From the NCBI RefSeq assembly GCF_001509405.1, contig NZ_CP011502.1, positions 1,798,001 through 1,862,000 of the forward strand: DNA of 64,000 nt, written 5' to 3'. Below the pieces are notes generated by a model. The model had not been told where the DNA came from. It searched no databases and worked only from the letters and a program-made list of their open reading frames with translations. The position numbers and the translations under genes are program-made. Shown piece by piece: positions 15,978-24,062 of this stretch (position 1 is the first letter of the stretch; each line of letters opens with the position of its first letter). Origin of the DNA: Aeromicrobium erythreum. GTDB taxonomy: Bacteria > Actinomycetota > Actinomycetes > Propionibacteriales > Nocardioidaceae.

Positions 15978-17275
15978 GCCGGGCCGCGTCCGTCGACGAG
16001 CGCTACGTCCCGCACCACGGCGACCCGTCGTACACCGTCACACGCTACGACCTCGTCGTCGACTACGTCCCCGAGTCCAACCGGCTCACCGGCACCGCGA
16101 CCCTCGGCGTGCGTGCGCTCGAGCCGCTGCGGAAGGTCCGTCTGGACCTCAACGACCTGCGGGTGCAGAAGCTCCTCGTCGACGGCGCCCGCGCGAAGTA
16201 CCGGCAGCAGCGCGCGTCCGTGAGCGTCGAGCTGGGTCGGGAGCTGGCGGAGGGCGAGGAGGCCGAGATCATGGTCGCCTACGGCGGCCGCCCGCACCCG
16301 ATGCGCGGACCCGACGGCGACGCAGGCTGGGAGGAGCTCGAGGAGGGCGCGATCGTCGCCTCGCAGCCCCACGGCGCGCCGTCGTGGTTCCCGTGCAACG
16401 ACCTGCCGTCCGCGAAGGCGCCGTTCCGGCTGGAGCTCTCGGTGCCGCAGGCGTTCACCGTCGTCGGCAACGGCGTGCCCGGCGAGCGGCGACGCACCGC
16501 GGGACGGGTCGTGCAGGTCTTCGACCAGCCCGAGCCGATGGCCACCTACCTCGCGACCGTGCACGTGGGCGACTTCGTCGAGGAGCAGCAGGCGACGTCG
16601 CCGGTGCCCGTCGGCTTCGTCGCGCCTGGCAGCCTGCGGGAGCAGGCCCAAGATGCCCTGGCCGACCAGCCCGCCATGGTCGCCTTCTTCGACCGGGTCT
16701 TCGGCCCGTACCCGTTCCAGCGGTACCTGGCGGTCGTCACCCCCGACGATCTCGAGATCCCGCTCGAGGCGCAGGGGCTCTCGATCTTCGGACCGAACCT
16801 CCTGCACGACGGGTGGGACGCGCAGCGACTGATCGCGCACGAGCTGGCCCACCAGTGGTTCGGCAACAGCGTGACGCTGCGGCATTGGAACGACATCTGG
16901 CTGCACGAGGGCTTCGCCTGCTACGCCGAGTGGCTGTGGTCGGAGGAGTCCGGCCGCGAGAGCGCCGACGAGCGCGCGCGCCACCACCACGCGAAGCTGC
17001 AGGCGAAGGACCAGGACCTGCTGCTCGCCGACCCCGGCCCCGACCTGATGTTCGACGACCGGGTCTACAAGCGCGGCGCCCTCACGTTGCACGCGCTGCG
17101 CCGCCGGGTCGGCGACGACGCCTTCTTCACGGTGCTGCGGACCTGGACCGACCGCTTCCGCCACGCCAACGCCGACACGGCCGACCTGGAGCGCGTCGTC
17201 GCGGACGTCGCGGGGGAGCAGACCGACCTCTTCGACCAGTGGGTGAGGGCGACCGCGGTCCCGGACCTGCCGTGA
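15974..17275 (+). CDS. M1-family zinc metallopeptidase
   Basis: Predicted 433 aa from a GTG overlapping the synthetase stop (GTGA). The zinc site is HELAHQWFGNS followed by HEGFACYAEW, that is HExxH-x18-E, around residues 289-312. The upstream substrate strand reads IPLEAQGLSIFG, an actinobacterial variant of the GAMEN motif. It lacks the large C-terminal helical domain of PepN-size enzymes, so it is the short M1 form. No signal peptide is visible. Strict coupling to a Pls-type synthetase suggests it trims or degrades the polymer, perhaps for self-protection. That role is inference; the catalytic fold is certain. Confidence 0.9.
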   Translation: MSRAASVDERYVPHHGDPSYTVTRYDLVVDYVPESNRLTGTATLGVRALEPLRKVRLDLNDLRVQKLLVDGARAKYRQQRASVSVELGRELAEGEEAEIMVAYGGRPHPMRGPDGDAGWEELEEGAIVASQPHGAPSWFPCNDLPSAKAPFRLELSVPQAFTVVGNGVPGERRRTAGRVVQVFDQPEPMATYLATVHVGDFVEEQQATSPVPVGFVAPGSLREQAQDALADQPAMVAFFDRVFGPYPFQRYLAVVTPDDLEIPLEAQGLSIFGPNLLHDGWDAQRLIAHELAHQWFGNSVTLRHWNDIWLHEGFACYAEWLWSEESGRESADERARHHHAKLQAKDQDLLLADPGPDLMFDDRVYKRGALTLHALRRRVGDDAFFTVLRTWTDRFRHANADTADLERVVADVAGEQTDLFDQWVRATAVPDLP

Positions 17276-17844
17276 CGTCGGACGACGACGTCGCCGCGCG
17301 GGCCGTGGCGCTGCTCGGCCGTGAGCTGCGCGGTCACGGGGTGACCGTGCGGATCACCGAGGTCGAGGCGTACGGCGGGATCCTCGACCCGGCGTCGCAC
17401 GCGTACACGCGGACGCCGCGCTCGGAGATCATGTACGGCCCGCCCTGGCGCCTCTACGTGTACCGCTCGTACGGCATCCACTGGTGCGCGAACGTCGTGA
17501 CCGGCCCGACCGAGCAGGCAGCGGCCGTGCTGGTGCGGGCCGGACGCGTCGTGGACGGACTCGACCTCGCCCGGGAGCGTCGCGGCGACGTCGCCGACAC
17601 CCGCCTCGCCCGGGGCCCGGGGAACCTCGCGCAGGCCCTCGGCATCTCCGCGACCGACCTCGGCACCGACCTCCTCGACCCCACCGGCGTCCACCTCGGC
17701 CCCGGACCGACCGACGAGCCCGACGTCGCCAGCGGCCCCCGGGTCGGCGTCGCGCAGGCCGCCGACATCCCGTGGCGGTTCTGGATCGCCGGCGACCCCA
17801 CCGTCTCGGCGTACCGGCGGTCGCCGCGCGCGCCGCGGGGGTAG
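17272..17844 (+). CDS. DNA-3-methyladenine glycosylase (AAG/MPG family)
   Basis: Predicted 190 aa, GTG start overlapping the preceding stop. It excises alkylated purines in base-excision repair. ITEVEAYGG carries the catalytic glutamate, SHAYTRTPRSEIMYG and YVYRSYGIHWCANVV form the DNA-flipping site, and RLARGPGNLAQALGI is the conserved arginine-rich segment. Length is normal. It is unrelated to the HhH glycosylase at 55166-56095, so the window encodes two independent alkyl-base glycosylases. Translational coupling to the peptidase is probably incidental. Confidence 0.92.
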   Translation: MTSDDDVAARAVALLGRELRGHGVTVRITEVEAYGGILDPASHAYTRTPRSEIMYGPPWRLYVYRSYGIHWCANVVTGPTEQAAAVLVRAGRVVDGLDLARERRGDVADTRLARGPGNLAQALGISATDLGTDLLDPTGVHLGPGPTDEPDVASGPRVGVAQAADIPWRFWIAGDPTVSAYRRSPRAPRG

Positions 17845-17856
17845 GGGTTCTCGACC

Positions 17857-18540
17857 TGCTGGTGCGCTGCCGCAGGGGGTCTCCGCTTGCTGGTGCGCTG
17901 CCGCAGGGTGTCTTGACCTGCTGGTGCGCTGCTGAAGGGGGTCTGGGCTTGCTGGTGCGCTGCCTCGGCCCTCGCTGGGGCTGGTCTCCGCAAGGGCCTC
18001 GACCGGGCGGCTGGCGGCGGCGCTCATCTGGGGTCTCGGGCTGCGGGTTGGTGCTGGGTAGGAAGCAAGATTCTGCGTTGGCGACGGGATCCCGGCGTGA
18101 ACGTCGAAGCGTTCGGCCTCGCACGCGTGGATGAAGAATCGTGGGTGCCCTTTGCGTTGGGGGGACGCGAGATTCTCCTCTCGTGGCACGGTCCACGAGA
18201 AGGAAGCATCGTTGCCACGTCTGACCCCGTCGGCGGTGGATCTGCCACCTGGAGAGCGCTCAGAAGGTGGCAGATCCACCGCCCGGACGCGCACACGAAG
18301 AACCGTGGCCCCAGAACGCAGAAACGAAGAATCGTGCGTCACCCACAGGCCCAAGCCAGACCCCGAGACCCGAAGACACCCCAGGCCCGCTGCCGGTCGA
18401 GGCCCTTTCGGAGACCAGCCCCAGCACCAGCCGCAGGCAACGCACCATCAAGGCGAGACCCCCGCAGCCAACGCGCCAGCAACCCCACGCCCCCGCAGGC
18501 AGCGCACCCGCAGGGCCCAGCCCACCACGCAAGCACACGA
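17857..18540. repeat. Element B: inverted homologue of element A
   Basis: This gene-free stretch between the glycosylase and MarR genes starts with four 31-bp units (TGCTGGTGCGCTGC at 17857, 17888, 17919 and 17950). It ends with about three related units on the other strand (about 18440-18525). CCGCAAGGGCCTCGACCGG near 17983 is mirrored by CCGGTCGAGGCCCTTTCGG near 18393. A perfect 19-bp stem, GGCGGTGGATCTGCCACCT (18232-18250) with 18265-18283, encloses a loop containing GAGCGCT. Read in reverse complement the element aligns with element A along most of its length. Both copies carry several GAAGAATC/GATTCTTC-like words. No credible ORF or RBS lies inside. Confidence 0.85.
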
Positions 18541-18554
18541 AACCCCGTCGAATC

Positions 18555-18568
18555 CATCGTGCACGATG
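18555..18568 (+). promoter_or_regulatory. Palindromic operator candidate for the MarR gene
   Basis: CATCGTGCACGATG is a perfect 14-bp palindrome ending 12 nt before the MarR ATG. MarR proteins bind such dyads over their own promoter, so autorepression is likely. No other gene start is close, and the palindrome lies outside the 31-bp array of element B. Confidence 0.55.
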
Positions 18569-18580
18569 TACCATCGGAGG

Positions 18581-19018
18581 ATGAGCACTCCCACGGTGTC
18601 CGACCTGCTCTGCTTCGACCTGTACTCGACGTCGCGCCAGATGACGGCGGCGTACCGGCCGCTGCTGGACGAGCACGACCTGACGTACCCGCAGTACCTC
18701 GTGCTGCTGGCGCTGTGGGAGCAGGACGGGCAGAGCGTGAAGGAGCTCGCGGCGCGGCTGCGGCTCGACTACGGCACCCTGTCGCCGCTGGTGAAACGAC
18801 TCGAGGCGCACGGGCGGGTCACGCGGGCGCGGAACCCGCAGGACGAGCGCTCGACCCTCGTCACGCTGACGCCGGCCGGCGCCGCGCTGCGACCGCTGGC
18901 CGACCGGCTCTACGAGCACGCCGCCGACGTCCTCGAGATGGACGACGCCGACCTGGCCACCCTGCGCCGCCTGATCGGCACGGTCCGCGACCGCCTGGCC
19001 GCCGCACCCATCGACTGA
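18581..19018 (+). CDS. MarR-family regulator, OhrR-like
   Basis: Predicted 145 aa. The N-terminus LLCFDLYSTSRQMTAAY has the single cysteine position that senses organic peroxides in OhrR proteins (LCFALYS-type motif). The winged helix is LTYPQYLVLLAL to LRLDYGTLSPLVKRLEAHG, with the wing DERSTLVTLT. The start is uncertain: GGAGG abuts the ATG, and a GTG 15 nt downstream is also in frame. No ohr peroxidase gene is adjacent, so the target is unknown. Local regulation is probably through the 18555-18568 palindrome. Confidence 0.85.
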   Translation: MSTPTVSDLLCFDLYSTSRQMTAAYRPLLDEHDLTYPQYLVLLALWEQDGQSVKELAARLRLDYGTLSPLVKRLEAHGRVTRARNPQDERSTLVTLTPAGAALRPLADRLYEHAADVLEMDDADLATLRRLIGTVRDRLAAAPID

Positions 19019-19079
19019 CGACGCCCGCCGGCCCCGACCCGCGCTGCCGCGGCCTCCACCGGCACGGCAGGATGGACGC

Positions 19080-19871
19080 GTGAGCGACCTCGCCGCCGAC
19101 CCGTCCGTCCTGTCCGACGCCGACCTCGCGGTCCGCTTGGTCACCGAGGCCGTCGCGCTGGCCGCCCGCATGCGCGAGGGCTCCGACCTCGACGTGCGCA
19201 GCAAGACGTCGGTCTCCGACGTCGTCACCGCCGCCGACCACGCCGCGGAGGCGCTCGTCGTCGACATGCTGCGACGTCTGCGTCCCGAGGACGGCCTGCT
19301 GGGGGAGGAGGGCACCGACGAGCCCGGCATCTCCGGCCGCCGCTGGGTGATCGACCCGGTCGACGGCACCTACAACTTCGCGAGCGGGTCCGACTACTGG
19401 TGCTCCGCCGTGGCCCTGCTCGACGGCGACACGCTGGTGCTGGGCGCGGTGGCCCACGCCCGCGACGGCGTGCTCGTGGGCGGGCCCGACCTGCCGACCA
19501 CGTGGAACGGGTCCGTCGTCGAGCCCGTGCGCGACGTCGACGTGACCACCGTGGGTGCCGCCACCTACCTCCACCCCGGGAACGTCTCCGACGCCCACGT
19601 GCGCGAGCCGTTCCTGCGGGCCGCCGCCCTGCCGGCGACGCTGCGCATGCACGGCTCGGGATCGATGGACCTCGTGGGCGTCGTCACCGGACGGCTCGGC
19701 GCCTGGTTCCAGCACAGCACCCCGGCCTGGGACTGGCTGCCGGGCGCGGCCCTCGTGCGCGGTGCGGGCGGAGCCGCCGAGCAGGTCGACGTCGCCGGGC
19801 TGCGCTGGTCGCTCGCCGGTGGACCGCAGGCCGTCGCCGCGCTGCGCGAGGCGCTCGAGGACGACGCGTGA
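19080..19871 (+). CDS. Inositol monophosphatase-family phosphatase
   Basis: Predicted 263 aa with GTG start; the hexamer CAGGAT ends 6 nt upstream, suggesting a leaderless transcript. Metal ligands of the IMPase fold are present: GEEGTDE, WVIDPVDGTYNFASG and, near the C-terminus, AWDWLPGAAL. Substrates in this family include inositol phosphate, histidinol phosphate and PAP; nothing here decides between them. It is first in a run with the LOG and Nudix genes (overlap 4 bp, then gap 7 bp). Confidence 0.88.
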   Translation: MSDLAADPSVLSDADLAVRLVTEAVALAARMREGSDLDVRSKTSVSDVVTAADHAAEALVVDMLRRLRPEDGLLGEEGTDEPGISGRRWVIDPVDGTYNFASGSDYWCSAVALLDGDTLVLGAVAHARDGVLVGGPDLPTTWNGSVVEPVRDVDVTTVGAATYLHPGNVSDAHVREPFLRAAALPATLRMHGSGSMDLVGVVTGRLGAWFQHSTPAWDWLPGAALVRGAGGAAEQVDVAGLRWSLAGGPQAVAALREALEDDA

Positions 19872-20467
19872 GCACCGCCCTCGGTGCGGTCGCGGTCTTC
19901 TGCGGCTCCAGCCACGGCACGAGCCCGGCGTACGCCGCGGCAGCCGAGCACGTCGGACGCACGCTCGCCGAGCGGGGCATCACCGTCGTCTACGGCGGCG
20001 GTCGTGTGGGGCTCATGGGCACCGTGGCCGACGCCGCGCTCGCGGCAGGTGGCACCGTCGTGGGCGTCATCCCGCGGTCGCTGCACGACCGCGAGCTCGC
20101 CCACACCGGCTGCACCGAGCTGCACGTGGTCGACACGATGCACGAGCGGAAGGCGCTCATGGCCGACCTCGCCGACGCGTTCCTCGCCCTCCCGGGCGGC
20201 GCCGGCACTCTCGAGGAGGTCGCCGAGCAGTGGACGTGGGCGCAGCTCACGATCCACGCGAAGCGGTCCGGGTTCCTCGACGTGGAGGGCTTCTGGTCGC
20301 CGATGCGGGCCGTGCTCGACCGCATGGTCGTGGACGGGTTCGTGCGGGAGGCGCAGCAGCACATCGTCACCATCGACCCCGACCTCGACACGCTGCTCGA
20401 CGTGCTCGCGTCGGCGCCGACGTGGACCGACAAGTGGGGCGGCGCGCTGCCGTCGCCCACCCCGTGA
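19868..20467 (+). CDS. LOG-family protein (cytokinin riboside 5'-monophosphate phosphoribohydrolase)
   Basis: Predicted 199 aa, GTG overlapping the IMPase stop. VVYGGGRVGLMG and LPGGAGTLEE are the two LOG signatures (GGGxxGLMG and PGGxGTxxE). These hydrolases remove ribose 5-phosphate from N6-modified AMP or related nucleotides. Many bacterial members were once labelled lysine decarboxylases, which is wrong. The in vivo substrate is unknown; a nucleotide-salvage role fits the adjacent Nudix gene. Confidence 0.9.
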   Translation: MSTALGAVAVFCGSSHGTSPAYAAAAEHVGRTLAERGITVVYGGGRVGLMGTVADAALAAGGTVVGVIPRSLHDRELAHTGCTELHVVDTMHERKALMADLADAFLALPGGAGTLEEVAEQWTWAQLTIHAKRSGFLDVEGFWSPMRAVLDRMVVDGFVREAQQHIVTIDPDLDTLLDVLASAPTWTDKWGGALPSPTP

Positions 20468-20474
20468 GCCGACC

Positions 20475-20879
20475 GTGACCGCGCGTCCGGTCATCGAGGT
20501 CGTCGCGGCGCTCGCCACCCGCGCGGACGGTCGCACGCTGCTCGTGCGCAAGCGCGGGACCACGCTGTTCATGAACCCGGGCGGGAAGCCCGAGGCGGGG
20601 GAGTCCCACGTCGAGGCGCTGGTGCGAGAGCTGGCCGAGGAGCTCGGTCTGCTGGTCGACCCGGCCCGGCTCGCGCCGCTCGGCACCATCCGCACCGTCG
20701 CCGCGAACGAGGCAGGACACGACCTCCTGGCGCACTGCTTCGCCCTGCGGCTCGACGACCCGACCCACCAGGTGGCCGCGGAGATCGAGGAGGCCCGCTG
20801 GGTCGACCCGCACGCCCCCGACGTCGCCCTGGCGCCGCTCGCGGCCGAGCACCTGCTGCCGCTGCTCGCCCGCCGCTGA
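20475..20879 (+). CDS. Nudix hydrolase
   Basis: Predicted 134 aa. The Nudix box is complete: GKPEAGESHVEAL then VRELAEELGLL (G-x5-E-x7-REUxEExGU). FMNPGGKPEAG before it and IEEARWVDP after it are usual for MutT-like small hydrolases of nucleoside diphosphate derivatives. The GTG start lies 7 nt after the LOG stop, so they are probably co-translated. Convergent with the S4 gene, with only 7 bp between the stops. Confidence 0.88.
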   Translation: MTARPVIEVVAALATRADGRTLLVRKRGTTLFMNPGGKPEAGESHVEALVRELAEELGLLVDPARLAPLGTIRTVAANEAGHDLLAHCFALRLDDPTHQVAAEIEEARWVDPHAPDVALAPLAAEHLLPLLARR

Positions 20880-20886
20880 CCACGGC

Positions 20887-21255
20887 TCAGCGACCGCGGA
20901 AGCGATCCATCTCGCGACGCTCGCGCTTGGTCGGCCGTCCGGCACCGCGGTCGCGGCGGGGCATGGCGAGACGTTCCTCGCGCGGCGGGGGTGGTGGTGT
21001 GTGGTCGGTGTAGCACTCGGCCGCCACGGCGGCACCGACGCGCTTGGTCAGCACGCGACGCACCTCGACGACCCGGGGGCCTCCGGGCGTGGTCGCCTCG
21101 ACCCGGTCGCCGACCTGCACCGGCTGCGAGGGCTTGGCGCGGCGGCCGTTCACGTGCACCTGTCCGCCCTTGCACGCGGCGCTCGCGGCGGAGCGCGACG
21201 CGAACAGGCGCACCGACCACACCCACACGTCGGCGCGCACGCTGCTCGGTTCCAC
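20887..21255 (-). CDS. S4-domain RNA-binding protein (Hsp15/HslR-like)
   Basis: Predicted 122 aa. The S4 RNA-binding fold covers residues 1-60 (VRADVWVWSVRLFASRS, GGQVHVNGRRAKPSQPV, VGDRVEA). The C-terminus is a basic tail (GRPTKRERREMDRFRGR). Hsp15-type proteins bind stalled 50S subunits carrying peptidyl-tRNA. The GTG start has the -10 hexamer TAGGGT 6 nt upstream on this strand, so the mRNA is likely leaderless. Divergent from another S4 gene 38 bp away. Confidence 0.88.
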   Translation of the reverse strand: MEPSSVRADVWVWSVRLFASRSAASAACKGGQVHVNGRRAKPSQPVQVGDRVEATTPGGPRVVEVRRVLTKRVGAAVAAECYTDHTPPPPPREERLAMPRRDRGAGRPTKRERREMDRFRGR

Positions 21256-21293
21256 CCGTCCACCCTAGGCGGGTCCGGCCTAGGCTGGACGTC
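21256..21293. promoter_or_regulatory. Back-to-back leaderless promoters for two S4 genes
   Basis: Only 38 bp separate the two start codons. On the plus strand TAGGCT (21281-21286) lies 7 nt before the ATG at 21294. On the minus strand TAGGGT (21267-21262) lies 6 nt before the GTG at 21255. Both -10 boxes sit within CCTAGG words (21264-21269 and 21279-21284). The spacing leaves no room for a Shine-Dalgarno on either strand. The two polymerases would overlap, so the promoters probably exclude each other. Confidence 0.75.
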
Positions 21294-21557
21294 ATGACGG
21301 GACCGGACGACGTGGAGACCATCGCGATCACCAGCGACATGATCCGGCTGGGTCAGCTGCTCAAGTTCGCGGACGTCGCCGAGTCGGGTGCGCAGGCCGG
21401 TGCGCTCGTCGCCTCGGGCGACGTGCAGGTCGACGGCGAGGTCGAGACACGTCGCGGACGCCAGCTCGGCGACGGCGCCGTCGTCACGGTGGCCCTGCCA
21501 GAGGGTCCGCGCGTGCTGCGCGTCGTCACCGGCGACGACGTCGACGTGCCCTGGTGA
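21294..21557 (+). CDS. Minimal S4-domain RNA-binding protein (YbcJ-like)
   Basis: Predicted 87 aa, almost entirely one S4 domain: ITSDMIRLGQLLKFADVAESG, ALVASGDVQVDGEVETRRGRQL, DGAVVTV. YbcJ/YaaA-type stand-alone S4 proteins bind RNA, usually with unknown targets. The leaderless ATG start is described under 21256-21293. Its stop overlaps the spermidine-synthase-like gene by GTGA. Confidence 0.88.
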   Translation: MTGPDDVETIAITSDMIRLGQLLKFADVAESGAQAGALVASGDVQVDGEVETRRGRQLGDGAVVTVALPEGPRVLRVVTGDDVDVPW

Positions 21558-22366
21558 CCCGGGTGGTGGAGGTGGTCCCCGACCGGGACCGCCCGCGCGC
21601 GGCCACGGTGCGGGTCGACGGCACCGAGCAGTCGCACGTCGACCTCGACGACCCGACGCACCTCGAGTTCGACTACGTGCGCCGCATGGCCGACGTCGTC
21701 GACACGGCATGGGCGCCGGGCGTGCAGGTCCGCACGCTGCACGTCGGCGGGGCGGGCATGACGCTGGCGCGCTACGTGGCCGCCACGCGCCCGCGCTCCC
21801 GCCAGCTCGTGCTCGAGCCCGACGCCGAGCTGACGGCGCTCGTCCGGGCGGAGCTGCCGCTGCCCGAGCGCAGCGGCATCCGCGTGCGTGCCGAGGACGG
21901 ACGCGCCGGCGTCGCGAGCCTGCGCGACGCCGCCTACGACCTCGTCGTCGTCGACGCGTTCGCGGGGGCGAGCGTCCCGGCGGACCTCGTGACGTGTGAG
22001 TGGTACGCGGACGTCGCGCGCGTGGCCGGACCGCAGGGGCTGGTCCTGCTGAACCTCGCCGACCGCGCGCCGTTCCCGTTCGTCCGCGACGCGCTGCGGG
22101 CCGTCGAGACCGCCCTGCCGCACGTCGTCGTCAGCGCGGAGCCGGCGACGCTCAAGGGGCGGCGTCACGGCAACGTCCTCGTCGTCGCATCGCGTGCGCC
22201 GGTCGACCCGGCGCCCCTCGCACGACGTGCCGCGGGGTCGATGTTCCCCTACCGTGTGCTCGACGCGGTCCAGGTGCGCGACCGGCTGGCCGGCGGGACG
22301 GCGTTCACGGACGCCCGCAGCGAGGCGTCGCCCGCCCCGCCCGGCGGCGCCACCTTCTTCGGCTGA
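21554..22366 (+). CDS. Spermidine synthase-like SAM-fold protein
   Basis: Predicted 270 aa. It has a Rossmann methyltransferase core: TLHVGGAGMTLARYVA (glycine-rich loop), LVLEPDAELTALVRAEL (acidic ribose-binding residue) and YDLVVVDAFAGASVPADLVT (a DAF motif as in SpeE homologues). The polyamine-site residues of real SpeE are not evident, so the substrate is unknown. It is the kind of protein annotated as spermidine synthase or fused-type methyltransferase in actinobacteria. Coupled to the S4 gene. Confidence 0.75.
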   Translation: MTRVVEVVPDRDRPRAATVRVDGTEQSHVDLDDPTHLEFDYVRRMADVVDTAWAPGVQVRTLHVGGAGMTLARYVAATRPRSRQLVLEPDAELTALVRAELPLPERSGIRVRAEDGRAGVASLRDAAYDLVVVDAFAGASVPADLVTCEWYADVARVAGPQGLVLLNLADRAPFPFVRDALRAVETALPHVVVSAEPATLKGRRHGNVLVVASRAPVDPAPLARRAAGSMFPYRVLDAVQVRDRLAGGTAFTDARSEASPAPPGGATFFG

Positions 22367-22369
22367 GCC

Positions 22370-22789
22370 TCAGGAGAGCCGGTCGCGCCAACCGGCCGGG
22401 TCCGACACCTGGAAGGCCGCCGCGTCGGCCAGCCCGTCCAGGGACCAGGTGACGACCAGCAGGTCGGCACCGGTCGACCTGCCCAGGAAGGTCCGCGAGA
22501 GGGTCGCCGAGGTGATCGCGTCGCGCGGCACCTCGACGTCGCGGCCGGCCACGAGCGGCACGAACGCGAGGTGCTCGCGTCCGAGCAGCAGCGAGCCGAT
22601 GCCCCGCACCTGCGTCTGCCGGTCGGAGGCGACCGCGAAGAGACCCGCCTGCTCGACCACCTCGGGTGCGTAGCCGGCCACCCGACGGCGGTGACCACGT
22701 CGCACCAGCGCGAGCCGGACGAGACCCACCACGACGAGCAGCAGCACCAGCCCCGCGACGAGCGCGAGCACGGCGAGCAGCGTGCCCAC
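22370..22789 (-). CDS. Membrane-anchored hypothetical protein
   Basis: Predicted 139 aa. One N-terminal transmembrane helix (about residues 3-28, LLAVLALVAGLVLLLVVVG) is followed by a basic stop-transfer (RRGHRRR) and a cytoplasmic beta-rich domain of about 100 aa with VRGIGSLLLGREHLAFVPL, reminiscent of PH-like bacterial domains. I cannot assign a function. It lies 3 nt after the rocD stop on the same strand, so it is likely co-transcribed with rocD. Confidence 0.7.
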   Translation of the reverse strand: MGTLLAVLALVAGLVLLLVVVGLVRLALVRRGHRRRVAGYAPEVVEQAGLFAVASDRQTQVRGIGSLLLGREHLAFVPLVAGRDVEVPRDAITSATLSRTFLGRSTGADLLVVTWSLDGLADAAAFQVSDPAGWRDRLS

Positions 22790-22792
22790 GGA

Positions 22793-24004
22793 TCAGACCT
22801 TCAGCGCACGTTCGAGCGCGTCGACCGCGTGGTCGATCTCGTCCCGCGTGATGACGAGCGGCGGGGCGATGCGCAGCGTCCGCTCGTGCGTCTCCTTGCA
22901 CAGCACGCCCTCGTCGCGCAGCGCCATCGACACCTCGCGTCCGGTACGTCCCAGGGGGTCGAGGTCGACGCCGGCCCACAGGCCTCGACCGCGCACGGCG
23001 GCGACGCCCTGCCCGAGGAGGGCTTCGAGCCGGTCGTGCAGGTGCCGGCCGAGGTCGGCGGATCGCTCCTGGAACTCACCCGTCGCGAGCAGGCCGACGA
23101 CCGCGCGGCCGACCGCGCACGCGACCGGGTACCCGCCGAACGTCGAGCCGTGCGACCCTGGCCGCAGCACCCCGAGGACGTCGGCGCGTCCGACGACCGC
23201 CGAGACGGGGATGATGCCGCCGCCGAGCGCCTTGCCCAAGGTGTACAGGTCGGCCCGCACGCCCTCGTGGTCGAGCGCGAAGAGGCGGCCCGTGCGGGCG
23301 AGACCGGACTGGATCTCGTCGGCGATGAGCAGCACCTCGTTCTCGGTGCAGGCGTCGCGCACGTCGGCCCAGAACCCGGCGGGCGGCACCACCACGCCGG
23401 CCTCGCCCTGGATCGGCTCCATGAGGACGGCGGCGGTGTTCGGGCCGATGGCGTCGCGCACGGCCTGCGCGTCGCCGTAGGGGACGGTGACGAAGCCCGG
23501 CGTGAAGGGGCCGTAGTTGTCGTGCGCGACCGGGTCGTCGGAGAAGGAGACGATGGTGGTCGTGCGGCCGTGGAAGTTGTGCGTGGCGACGATGATCTCG
23601 GCCGCGTCGAAGGCGACACCCTTGACCTCGTAGGCCCACTTGCGGGCGACCTTGATGGCGGACTCGACGGCCTCGGCGCCGGTGTTCATCGTCAGCACCA
23701 TCTCGGTGCCGGTGAGCTCGGCGAGCTCGGCGCAGAAGGCGCCGAACTGGTCATTGTGGAAGGCGCGGGAGGTCAGGGTGAGCCGGTCGATCTGCTCGTG
23801 CGCGGCTCGGACCAGGTCGGGGTGGCGGTGCCCGAAGTTGAGCGCGGAGTACCCGGAGAGGAAGTCGAGGTACCGGCGACCGTCGACGTCGGTCACCCAT
23901 GCGCCCTCGGCCTCGGAGATCACCACGGGGAGGGGGTGGTAGTTGTGGGCACCCCACCGCTCGTCGAGCGCGATGATGCCGGCGGTCTGCTGCATGTCGG
24001 ACAT
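22793..24004 (-). CDS. rocD: Ornithine aminotransferase
   Basis: Predicted 403 aa. A class III PLP aminotransferase converting ornithine to glutamate semialdehyde in arginine catabolism. MNTGAEAVESAIKVARKW, IIVATHNFHGRTTTIVSFS, IADEIQSGLARTGRLF and LGKALGGGIIPVSA (Schiff-base lysine) are rocD-type. I chose the ATG at 24004 because TACGGT lies 7 nt upstream; a GTG three codons earlier is in frame but would overlap that -10 box spacing. With argD and argF nearby, the window encodes both making and breaking of ornithine. Confidence 0.93.
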   Translation of the reverse strand: MSDMQQTAGIIALDERWGAHNYHPLPVVISEAEGAWVTDVDGRRYLDFLSGYSALNFGHRHPDLVRAAHEQIDRLTLTSRAFHNDQFGAFCAELAELTGTEMVLTMNTGAEAVESAIKVARKWAYEVKGVAFDAAEIIVATHNFHGRTTTIVSFSDDPVAHDNYGPFTPGFVTVPYGDAQAVRDAIGPNTAAVLMEPIQGEAGVVVPPAGFWADVRDACTENEVLLIADEIQSGLARTGRLFALDHEGVRADLYTLGKALGGGIIPVSAVVGRADVLGVLRPGSHGSTFGGYPVACAVGRAVVGLLATGEFQERSADLGRHLHDRLEALLGQGVAAVRGRGLWAGVDLDPLGRTGREVSMALRDEGVLCKETHERTLRIAPPLVITRDEIDHAVDALERALKV

Positions 24005-24062
24005 GGTTCCCACCGTAACGGCCGCCGCCAGGCCCGTGGTCCGTCCCGACTACCCTCGTGGG

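Noticed and set aside
17484..18134. 216-aa ORF over the glycosylase gene and element B
   Set aside because: Arg/Pro/Gly-rich shadow of the real frame, running on into repeat DNA.
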